DNA of 64,000 nucleotides from Chlorophyllum brunneum (taxonomy: Eukaryota > Basidiomycota > Agaricomycetes > Agaricales > Agaricaceae): NCBI GenBank assembly GCA_963576785.1, contig OY756150.1:1240001-1304000 (forward strand), read 5' to 3'. Below the pieces are notes generated by a model. The model ran no database searches. It was not told the origin of the DNA and worked only from the letters and a program-made list of their open reading frames with translations. The translations under genes and the position numbers were made by a program. Shown one piece after another: positions 11,632-21,593 of the stretch; position 1 is the stretch's first letter; each line of letters starts with the position of its first letter.

Positions 11632-13041
11632 AACTTGCAATATCCTTCGGTGTTATAGATGGTTCATTGTACATTATGTTTGATTATAATGCTGCAGCAT
11701 CTTCAGGTTATCTACACCCTGCCTTGATTCAAGTCGAGGTAATTCTTGGACTGACGGGAATAAATTGGTCTCTTCGCAACTCAGGTTCCGAGACCCACGC
11801 CGATAGACACGTGGATCCTCTGTCCCCAAGGTCGTGGGCTTGGCCACGACGTCCCGATGGACACGAAGGACCTCCGAGCCACCGGCACAAAACAGCTGCC
11901 ACAGTGCGCTCGCTCGCTACGATGGCGACAAAAGACACACGCACATTCTCAATACATCCGTTTAAAACCATCACGGACTGCTTGCCTTTGCGTGAAAGTT
12001 TTCTTGGTCCTTCGCTGAGACGATACACATCTAATATTGCCATGTGTCAGTAAGTACGACAGCAAAATAGCTGGCCTTGTGCAAGGAGAGAGACCGACGA
12101 CGTAGGTCCGTGCATTGGCATTCCCTAGCTTTCTGCCACCAGTTGTTTTTTTTTTGTGATTAGTGGGTGTTCTCTGATTGCGCCCGGAGGATTTTTTGCA
12201 TATTACGAAAAATCCGATGCAGAAAAGGTCCAAGACCGGGTTAAATCCTCAGAAGGAAATTTCGGGGGGCTTGGCCATTGACGGCCACGCGCATAGATGC
12301 GATATTTGCGCCGCGAGTCAGGTCGGGGTGTTTCCCTCTAATTCCCTCAAATCCTCCTCGTGAATAGCGGGTCTCTGCTCCATCGGGTTTACGAGTCCAG
12401 AACGTTCGTTTGAAAGTCGTCGAAGTGGAAAACGGCTAGAGAAAATAAGGTCTTGCGGGAACGAGTCTTCCTACGCAAGTCATTAAAAGGCTAGACCGCG
12501 TATCTGTAAAAACTCACCATAGGGAATACGCGCGCTATAGGAGCGAGAGGAGGTTGTGGTTGGGTCTGAGAGAGGCAGTCCCGTGCAAAATCTGAGATCA
12601 CGCGGCTCAAACCCTGACGAGCCTTCCGCACTCTTACTTCCACATCTTCTGTTCAGCCATTTCCAACCAACGCCGAAGCATATAGTGCTCCAAAGCTACA
12701 TGGAAAGTATTCCAGGCAGTCGTTAGACGTCCCCGCTCCGCCACTGGCGCGCCTTTCACTGGCTGACTCCACGCAAGGGCGAAGAGAAGACAGGACTGGG
12801 TTGTTGAATTTCAGGATGTACCTCTAGAATGAGCCATCTCTACGCTCACGCAACGTAAGCTGCTGCAGGATTATTTTCATTGGAAAGCTTACCTCGTCGT
12901 GCAGGTCAATTGCGGCTGGACCCAGAGTCTGGTTTGTCGACTTCTGACAGAAGCCAGAACAACGCTACTTTGCGCTTGGAGCCTGGAGTTTAAAACGTGG
13001 TCTATGAAGATCTCGACACGTCATATATCCTGCGCCATGCG
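11632..13041. other. no recognised gene
   Basis: Overlapping frames on both strands at 11729-12233 and 12899-13159, none with a recognisable domain. A short T tract lies near 12150. It holds the SYF2 3' UTR and otherwise nothing supported. Confidence 0.35.
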
Positions 13042-14100
13042 TATCCGAATCCACAAGGAGGCTTTTGGACTACTGGGCCTCTATGTCACTTTCGAAATGA
13101 TCGGATGGCGCTTAAACGCGCATGGACTCGGCCTTGTATCCGATGCCCCCACTTCATAACAACCTTGGTTTGCTTGTACGCTGCATTCTTGGCCCCAATC
13201 TTCAAACATCTATCAAAGCCACTTAATTCGCGGGTCGAGTACGCTAACTCCGACGCTCGTACGATCGACCACCCGGCCTATAAGGGATTTCTAAAGTTGG
13301 ATCTGTTCAAAACCACAGTCAGTGGAGGCTCTGCTTAACAGAGGCGAAGACGAACATATTGTGCGAGGATGGGGCATATCTTCTTCGTTGTGCCCAATGG
13401 GTAGTTAGTTCGAGCCAGAGGTTTTTCTTTGATTGCTTTCACATGGACAACTCCGGCACCATGCATCCGCGGCGGCCAACCCCGGGAGATAGTGACCAGC
13501 TCTTTCGTGCTTTATGGGCTCTCGTCAAATTCATAAACCATGCCTCTCGCAGGCAGAGCGATGCATGTGCGACCACAGGGAGCTTTTGGACCGCTGGACC
13601 TCTGTCGCTTTCGACACGACTGGATCGTGCCTAACCGTGCATAGACTTGGCTAGATATCCAATGCCCCCACTTCATAACAACCGGGGGTTTGCTTGCACG
13701 CTGCCGCCTTCGCCCCGATCCTTAAATATTTATCAAAGCCGCTCGATTCGCGGGTCGAATACGTTAAACTCCGAGCTCGTGAGATGGACCATTTGGCTTG
13801 TAATGAATTCCTATGAATTGGATCCACAGTCAGTGGAGGCCCCAATTAACAGAGGCGAAGGCGAACTCATTGTGCGAGGATGGGACATATTCTTCTCGGT
13901 GCCCAACGAGTGATTGGATTGGGCCTGGGGTTTTTCTTTGATCGCATGGACAGCTCCAGGCCCTGCGTCCGCGGCGACCAACCCTTCGGTATATCCGGAA
14001 ATAGTAACCAGCCCCTTCGTGCTTTATGGGCTCTGGGCTCCGGTCAAGGTCATAAACCATGGTTCTCTCGCAGGCAGAGAGATGCATGTGCGACGAGGCT
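13042..14100 (+). repeat. two degenerate tandem units of about 526 bp
   Basis: Unit 1 starts near 13042 and unit 2 near 13568, with a short third start near 14085. Shared blocks in the same order are GCCCCCACTTCATAACAACC (13146, 13662), TATCAAAGCC followed by TCGCGGGTCGA, CAGTCAGTGGAGGC (13317, 13826), TTGTGCGAGGATGGG, GGTTTTTCTTTGAT, TTCGTGCTTTATGGGCTCT and TCTCGCAGGCAGAG. Reading frames differ between units and are interrupted, so the units look like remains of a repeated gene fragment or non-coding repeat. ORF 13647-13913 falls in unit 2 and has no recognisable domain. Confidence 0.7.
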
Positions 14101-14389
14101 TCTTGCACGGTGTGTCGTCGAACGGGATTGTATACTGTTTATGGTGTGAGAGTATCGCGACCACCTGACGAAAAAGCCAACCCACCGTCGACAGACCTAG
14201 AGGCTTCGGGGAACAAGGTCTACTTTTGTCTCATGGCGGTTGTTGAATAATACCAGGTCGATCTGGAGGGGGTAAATCTCAAGGAGTGGGCACCAATTAT
14301 CGCGAGGAAGTGAAAGTTGAACAACATCGTCCACCAGGATACCTGTGTGGCGCGGAACTATTTCTGTGGCACGTTGGAACATGTCGCTG

Positions 14390-15301
14390 CAACAATGGTA
14401 GAAGGAAAGACTTGTCCACGCGTCCAGTCTTGCGGCCGTGTCGAATGGGCGGTGGAATGGGTTTTCGGCTCCGGCTTCAACCATCGATGGTGTGGTCTAC
14501 AAGTCCAAGCGACGAGATTGGTACCTTATAAACCCGGAAGACCTGGTGCTCACCTAGGCGAGAATACTCTACTCATCATACTCGTCCTACACTCCATTGT
14601 CGTCGGGCAATTTTCCTCCCGTACCATCCAACCTCGTACAAAACTCCGCTTCTCCTGGCGGCGACGATCTATACAACACATTCATTGGACCCGGATCTTC
14701 TGAATATTCACAAGGACTGCTCACCTTCAAGAACAGATCTCTCCAAACCCAAATACCGAAATTATTAACACACCTAACTACCCATTTTGGAGTCCCGAAC
14801 ATTCTAAAATCTGGTGGGGTGGAATGTTTGGGGGTGTTGGTGAAAAGTCACGAGATTCCTGAAATCCCTGAAATTCCAACAACACGAGGGTTTCGTGTTT
14901 TTCATTCCTTCTTTTACTTTCACCCACTACCCCCCCTCCCAAACTATGCATCACAAGCGAGGTGAAGACACCGCATCCGACTCAGACACCTCGAGCTTGT
15001 CTGATAAAGGTGAAGAATCTCTCACTGACCTCGTCAGGTATGCTAGATTTCTTCGTACTCGAAATCAACACTCGAACTGAACGTCTTGACTTGTAGTGCC
15101 GAGTCTGTCAACTCTCTCAAGGAAGAAAATGATCTATCGATCGACCAGTCGCTCCCTATATGTATCTATGTTCATCGTCAAGTCGAGATCAAGACCCAAA
15201 CTTGGGAAGAAGCTATCTTTGATATCATCCAACAAACCATGCCCACTGCTAAATGTTGGGCTGACACGGCGGAAGAAGTCTCGACGCGTCCCAAGTTGTA
15301 A
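14390..15301 (+). repeat. inverted segmental duplicate, copy 2
   Basis: Plus-strand partner of 1737-2712. It carries the CGRVEWAVE block near 14430, a Ser/Pro-rich open stretch (DDLYNTFIGPGSSEYSQG at about 14665-14720), the GGAATGTTTGGGGGTGTTGG block near 14820, and the intact small gene at 14946. Confidence 0.6.
14946..15301 (+). CDS. small orphan protein, intact copy of the duplicated gene
   Basis: ATG at 14946 (MHHKRGEDTASDSD), one intron with GTATGC donor at 15038 and TAG acceptor at 15096, TAA at 15299-15301; exons 14946..15037 and 15097..15301 give 98 residues. The N-terminal third is Ser/Asp/Glu-rich, followed by ICIYVHRQVEIKTQTWEEAI, a predicted helix, and a short tail. No signal peptide, membrane segment or known domain. 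The related copy at 1737-2168 has a stop at the codon equal to the Trp here. Upstream exons are possible, because conserved coding-like blocks in both copies lie 5' of this ATG. Function unknown. Confidence 0.5.
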
Positions 15302-16674
15302 CTTTCCATTTCGTCAATGATTCTGGTAACGATTAACCACGACTTGGTACACCGGGTGAGTGTTTTTTTTTTGTAGTCTCTAGATCATACGCAAGCTCTT
15401 TACTCATACATCATATCCTAGAGTCGTAGTTGAATAAGTGACCTTGTAAGAGAGGCACCCGTGACCATTCTATTTTTTTGAATATTCTGTCGAGGCCTAT
15501 ACACGAGGCAATGGACTTTTTTTTTGTTTTCGTTTTCGTTTTTTGTTTTGTCGGACAATACACTTAAAAAACAGCCGGTGGCTGGACGGATAGCATGAAT
15601 ACCCACATAAGACTACTACCCGAACACCAATCAAGTGTGAACTCTAGACAATACAATTATACCCAACATTCAACCATCAACATATTCCAAAACTCACAAA
15701 AAACGGACAAAACTAAATTTTTTTCGAGGAGAGGCACGTTAACTGAGCACTAAGAAAGGTTAGATTCATCATCATTTCGAACATCACGACAACACACAAA
15801 AGTGAGGTAACGAAAACCCCTAAGTTATATTCAATTTGAATTTCAAATGAGGTACGTGTTCGGGTACTTCCATTCCATTCCAAATTCAATTTAATTGAAT
15901 TGATGCTGAGGTGGAGAGGCGGATAATCTCATTTCCGGGCGCCTTGACCTTGGATTATTCTGATGAGTAGGGGGACGATACGTACGAGTCGAGAACCTTA
16001 TTGGCCACCAAATTCCCATGCGGCTATGAACACCACAGTGAACCCTGCCACACTCTTACCTCATCGCCTATCAAAGTGAATTACCACACGACCAACATGC
16101 ATCAATCCACTCACGAGCATCGCAAAAGTCTTCATTGTCCTACTAGACTTATCAAAGTTTATCAAAGTATCGCTACGACAGAGCAAAGTCTCCAAAAAAA
16201 GTTCAAGGTTCTCGACGATGGCATACGCACATACTTGGATGCTAGGTATCACAATAAAAAGTCTAGGTAACGCTATGAATAAAAAAAAGCAAGACGAGTT
16301 GGTACGCAGTACGGTAAAAGAAAAAACTTATTTTTTAACCGTCAAGGGATGAGAGAAGGTAGCCAGCCGGATCTTAACCGGGAAGTCTGTCGAGGGGAGT
16401 TGTTGGCGGGGTGATTTGAATGTGGGGGTGACGCGCGGAGATTGTGTATGCAATGCGGGTATGCAAGCTGAAGCTATGCGAGGAGAGGCAAGAAAATGTC
16501 GGGGTATAAGTGAACGGGATGAGAGGAACGGAGCCGAGTCCAAAGAAATGTTGCGGTGATAAATAAAAAGATGTGGGGTTGCGCGATGATCAAAACACAA
16601 AAAGCAGAATAAAAAGAGTTCGCAAGAATGACAAGTCGACGCCACAAAAGCGGGAGCGAGAGGAAAGGTGGGGA
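15302..16674. other. intergenic, no recognised gene
   Basis: Contains T-rich low-complexity stretches (about 15363-15374 and 15515-15550) and short frames without ATG starts (16001-16270 plus, 16328-16645 minus). The right part probably includes the 3' UTR of the KNH-like gene. Nothing else supported. Confidence 0.4.
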
Positions 16675-17776
16675 TTATAGAGCCACCAAGATGCCAAGGA
16701 CAGCAAGTACGGCGGTGAAACCTGTCGTTTTTGAGAGACTTCCTCTTGCACCATTTGTATTTCCATTTTGAGATGGGAGTGCTGGGGAAGAGCTCGATAA
16801 CGACACAGACGGGCCAACCGACGAAGAAAGCAGACCCAACGACGGGGGGACTGTTAATGTCGAAAACCCAGATAACGAAGGGGTAGCTTTGATAGGAGAA
16901 GTTGGTGTAGACGAGAGGTTCGTGATAGTAGATGCTGAAGCAGTCCTTGTATGCGAAGTTGTTGAAGTGGACTTTGGCGTTGAGGAGGTGGAAAGAGTAC
17001 CAACGGTGATGGTTGATAATACAGCACCGGTTTCGACTGGGTTTTCGGCTCCTGTGATTGATGATGGGATGGTGATGGATGACGTGGCTGAAGGATTGGG
17101 TGTGTCGAAAGATCCTGTCATTTTGTCCAATCTAAGAACTTAGTAATATGGACAGGGCGGGGAAGAAGGGAGGGAACGTACTTGAAGAAAGGCGAGAAGG
17201 CTGCGTATGGAAGTGAGTTGTTTTGGTTGTGAGAAGTGGAGATGAAGGAAATGTAACTTGGGGAATGATTAGATTGATTAGACTGGTAAAGATGGAGGGA
17301 GCGTACTAGGTATCCGAGTTAGGTCCAGCTGCAGGGATAGGCTATATTTGTTTCACGTGGAATCAGCGAGGTGAGAATAAATGAGAGACACGACGTACTG
17401 TAAAGGTTAGGGAGTGGACTTTGGCAACGTTAACAGGCTTGATGGTCTGTACCAATCGCTGTACAATATATTAGTAGTTGAGATGATGGTCAGAGACGAA
17501 GACAAGCCTGTTTTCCGGTGAAGAGTCCTACAGTGACCGCGCCAACTGTTGGCAAGAGTGGATTTTGACCGTCATCGAGCCAGGTAACGGTACATGGTTC
17601 ACCACCATGACATGTTGAACCTTGGCGAGGGTCGACGATCTGAACGACGCCACACATTATAAGTCTGGAAGACTCAGAAAAAGTAGAAAAGTAGTGCATA
17701 CGAAAACTCCAGCATTGACAGAACGGATGGCGTCGACAGCGACAAGAGCGAGGAACGAAATGAGTATCGAGAGCAT
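16675..17776 (-). CDS. KRE9/KNH1-type Ser/Thr-rich GPI-anchored protein (copy 1)
   Basis: ATG at 17774-17776 opens a 25-codon signal-peptide exon (MLSILISFLALVAVDAIRS). After a GTATGC..CAG intron the mature domain begins IVDPRQGSTCHGGEPCTVTW with LDDGQNPLLPTVGAVTVGLF, then LVQTIKPVNVAKVHSLTFT, then AGPNSDTYYISFISTSHNQ and NNSLPYAAFSPFFKLDKMTG, the order typical of the PF10342-like family. A long Ser/Thr/Pro tail follows and ends in a hydrophobic segment (AVLAVLGILVAL) suited to GPI attachment. Role: cell-wall or membrane-anchored protein, linked in yeast to beta-1,6-glucan assembly; precise function here unknown. Four or more introns; that after GKQ appears to start with GC (17507) rather than GT. 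A paralogue lies at 56964-57840. Confidence 0.85.
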
Positions 17777-18094
17777 TATACAGACAGCGAAGGTGGTTTG
17801 GTCAAAAGAGTGGCTCGACTTGAAAGTCAAAGAAGGGTGTTGAGAGATTGTCGTGGAGTCGGCTAAGACGGTGGTCGTTATGATATTCGTTCGCAGTCGT
17901 CAAGTCAAGAAACAAGCTAAAATTGGCACGTGGATGTAGTGGGCTGCGTTACGTCAGCAGGGGTGAAGGGATTAGATGAGATGAGAAGAAGCGTGACGGG
18001 AGGCCGCTCACAACCAGCGACGTGTATCGCCGCACTGACCAGCTGGCAGGGTGCGATCCTTTCACATGCACCAGGTCTCTGTTGACCGGCCAGG
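17777..18094. promoter_or_regulatory. divergent promoter region
   Basis: 318 bp separate the KNH-like ATG (17776, minus) from the upstream ATG of the MoCF gene (18095, plus), so the two promoters are likely shared or overlapping. No specific element recognised. Confidence 0.45.
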
Positions 18095-19769
18095 ATGCCT
18101 TTGCAGGTCCGCGTCTCCCTTCAGGCTGCTTTGCACCGCAATACCCCTGCCTCACTGCCCATGCGTCCATTTGCCAATAATACCTCTGCGCAACTCTTCC
18201 CCTCTGCCCTTGCACTCGCCCGTTCCCAGCCTCGCCTAATACCACGCACCCATCCCACCCTTCTCCCTGCACCACCCTCTTCTTACCCTGCTTCAACCCG
18301 TCTCCTCTCTTTCACTCCCATCCGTACCATGTCTTCTCCATCACCATCATCACCCTCGGCCCCTGTTGCTAATGCTCTTGCCGCAGCAGATCAAGCTCAC
18401 TCCTCTGCACCCCCAATAACCTTCTGTAGGACACCCATCCCGAAGAGTCCGTTGGGAGAGGGGAGGTATGTGAGAACTGCAGCTGTACTAATCATCGGGT
18501 ACGTCCGCCATGTCTCGTCTTGTTGCATTCTAATGCACTCCCATTCGATAGTGATGAAATACTCAACGGAAAGACCCATGATCGAAATTCGCATGTCTTT
18601 GCTCAATACTGCTTCGAACACGGGGTCGACTTGTACGTTTGAACTAAACCATTCCCTTCCCCCTCCTGTGAAGAATTTCATTTGGCAGAACACTAACGAC
18701 TATAGTTGATCGTTTCACAGGAAGCGAATCGAAGTTGTCGCAGACGATGAAGACGAAATGTAACGTACCTCTTTTATGCGCGCGACCCATAATTCTAACC
18801 CCTTTCTAGCATCGAAGCAAGCAGGCGTATGGTAGACAAATACGATTTTGTCGTTACAAGTGGTGGTATTGGTCCTACACACGATGGTAAGCCAAACTAC
18901 TATCGTTCCACCCTTCAATATCTCATTCCACCCAAAGACATCACCTACCAGTCTCTAGCAAAATCCTTCGACCAACCACTCCGATATCACGACGAAACAG
19001 TTCACCGTTTGACAGAGATGACAAAACACAGACCATGGGTCCAACAACAAAACGAGGAACAACGAACGGCTACCAAACGTATGGCATTATTGCCTGATGG
19101 AAAAGACGTAGAGTCTTTATTTGTTGGTGAAGATCTTTGGGTGGTAAGTAAATCCATATATCTTTACTGAGGCTAAAGTTTAATAATTCGTATCGCAGCC
19201 GATAGTGAGGATAAAGGGCAAATTATGCGTTTTACCAGGCGTACCAGGCTTATTCAAGAAACTCTTACATTTACTCACACCCTATCTCCCTCTCCCACCT
19301 AAATCACAACGACCCTTGAGGATTCAAGTATTTACAGAGTGAGGAATTCGACTCCTCGTCTAAATAATAATTAAAAATATCTCCTTTTTATACAGACGTC
19401 CCGAATCACTCATCGCACCATACCTAACTTCCCTCCAAACCCGACTAAAATCACATGGAATTCAAGTCGGGTCATACCCAATCTTAGGACAAGGCGTATT
19501 CGTAAGTCTCATTGGACGAGACTTACCTATTCCTTCGCCTACCAATAATAGTAAGTTCACTTCTCATACAAAATTAAGATTACAATTAAATCATACAAAT
19601 AGATAATAATAATAGTAGTGGTAAAAATCAAACAAGAATTTGGTTGGCGGAGGTTGCGAAAGAGGTGGAGGCGGAAGTTGGTGGGAAGGTGGTTAGTGAA
19701 GAAGAAGTGGCGTTGAAGAGGGAGAAGAGTTCGTCGAGTTTGAATGGGGTTGGGAAAGCCAAGATTTGA
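18095..19769 (+). CDS. MoCF/MoaB-Mog domain protein (molybdopterin-binding-like, FAD synthase N-terminal type)
   Basis: Exons 18095..18498, 18552..18632, 18721..18759, 18810..18886, 18938..19143, 19199..19338, 19396..19550, 19603..19769 join in frame (422 residues). Domain motifs: RTAAVLIIGDEILNGKTHDR, VADDEDEIIEASRRMVDKYD, the signature VVTSGGIGPTHDDITYQSLA, ALLPDG and LPGVPGLFKKLL. This matches the MoCF_biosynth fold found in CinA, Mog and the N-terminal half of eukaryotic FAD synthase; no PAPS-reductase-like FAD synthase half follows, so it is a stand-alone version. A second in-frame ATG at 18329 (MSSPSPSS) would give 344 residues. The extra 78 residues are rich in Arg/Ser/Leu and nearly free of acids (MPLQVRVSLQAALHRNTP), like a mitochondrial presequence; I prefer the longer form but this is inference. 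An AAT run at 19603 encodes a poly-Asn loop. Confidence 0.85.
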
Positions 19770-20976
19770 TTGGGACGTGGGGTGTGATTGTTGTAGTAGT
19801 TTTTGGTGTTGTTGTGATTAGATTTTTTTGGGCTTTTTTGCTGAGGTTGGGTATGACTGAGGGAACAATGGATAAGATCTCACAATCTCGCACCACTTGT
19901 TCTAAAACCCTTCTTCAGCGTCATGCTTGGCCCGTGTCGGAGATGGTCTCTCCTACAACAATGGTAGCTAGTACTCCAATTCTCATAAAACGGTACACCT
20001 GTCTCGTTGTCCCACAACTTATACAAAAAAATTTATTATTGGTACTATTGAGAAATCATTATATATTAATCATACATGACTTTTACAACATTCATTCCTT
20101 GTTAAGATTTTTATTTTCAAAAAAAAATAGGGAGTACGGGGAAACATGTTCGGAGGCATTGTTGGACTATGTAAGAGAGTGATGGATTTTGGAGCTTTGA
20201 AGAGGAAGAAAGGCAAATAGGTTCATAAGTGTGGTAATTTATGTTTCTTAAGGATCCAAGTGTGGTGGTTGTGGTCACTACGCAAGATTTTTGCACTTTG
20301 TACCTGCACTACCCCATTTTACAACCAGGCTGAGAAGGTCCCGGTTTGTTTCCCTGGCAGAAGTAGAATGTGGTGAAGTCACCCCTATGCTGAGCCACAA
20401 AAATATATATCTAACTTCTTATGTGTCCTTCTTGGCTGTACTAACCCACACCCTATGTATTTCTAATCTCATAGCTCTGAAATCATCAGACCCTGGAGAC
20501 CTCCTCTTATCTCAGTGCTAAGCACCAATCTTTGTCCTACATCATGATATTCCAGCTACTGTCTTCCATCTTCCAATGTCATGGTATATTCTTACACAGG
20601 CCTTCTTGATTAGTGTTCTGACTTGTTTGATTTCATTTTGTTCTTGTCTGACTTACTGCTTCTTATTTTATTTATGACTTGTTCTGTGTATCAAATGGAA
20701 AAGCTTAAAGAACGTTGTTTCAGGAGGTAACCAGTTTGTATTTCAGAAACCCTGCCAAACTACAATATTGCAAGTTTTCTTCAAGGTTTCAGTCCACTAG
20801 CCTTAACAACCTACATACCTCTCCCTGTAAAATTCATTTTCAACCAAGGTATAAAATTATTGACCTAAGACTACAGGCTACTGTAAAACTCTGTCCTAAA
20901 AAAAGGTAGAATTGTTCTGAGGTCCTATTATAGTGACCCTAGCCTAGTCCTTGTTTTCTAGCATAGTAATATACAG
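19770..20976. other. boundary between gene-rich DNA and the retroelement cluster
   Basis: From about 20290 the sequence becomes AT-rich and frames are closed. No gene recognised. The 40-50 bp next to 20976 resemble the flank of the related LTR at 48657, so part may be internal sequence of the same element family. Confidence 0.4.
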
Positions 20977-21593
20977 TGTATTAAGTACAAAGACTAAGAA
21001 CAAGAGTATGGTCCTTATAGAATGGTGGACCAGATGGACAGGGAACCTTGGCTTTAGCTTGTATGCTGTACTCCTCCAGGTATTGTAGTAATCTTTACTT
21101 AGATAACCCCTTGCTACTAGGATGAAGGTTAAACATAGGTAACAGATGAGTGGAAGGATTATTTGTATAGTAGAAAATGGTAGAAAGAGATAGCCAGAAA
21201 CTAAGTAGATTATTAGACTACTGAATACAAGTGTACCAAGGACTACTTATATACTAGTAGTGGAAAAGTATTGGAAAGTCAACAGACTAGATAACAGAGT
21301 AACTAGATAGAAAAAGGTAAAAAAACACATTATATAATATCAGTAACAGAAATATAATACAATAACACAATAGGTGATACTGAAGGACAGAGTAATAGAG
21401 GTAAAAGGGAATCAGAACATAAAAGGAAACAGGATGAACAAAAGTAGATGGAAACAAATATAGGAAAGATTAGTTGATAGGTCTGGAACAAAGATAAGTA
21501 TAATCTGTAAGAGATCCTTCGTGCAAGCTGAAGACCTGAACTAAGATAGAATTGTGTCTGTGTACAGGCATGCAAGTTACTGGTTGTAATACA
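20977..21593 (-). repeat. LTR of a third retroelement family, copy 1
   Basis: Aligns along its whole length and in the same orientation with 48657-49269 (617 and 613 bp). Shared blocks: GACCTTGGCTTTAGCTTGT / ACCTTGGCTTTAGCTTGTAT, CTCCAGGTATTGTAGT, ACTACTTATATACTAGTAGT, GTGCAAGCTGAA. Read on the minus strand it begins TGT(A)TTACAACCAGTAA and ends near TACTTAATACA, so it has the TG..CA form of an LTR. It interrupts the antisense Copia reverse transcriptase at 21594. No matching 5-bp flanks were found. Confidence 0.7.

Noticed and set aside
13042..14100. CRISPR-like array
   Set aside because: Two long diverged units without short identical repeats or spacers, and the genome is eukaryotic.
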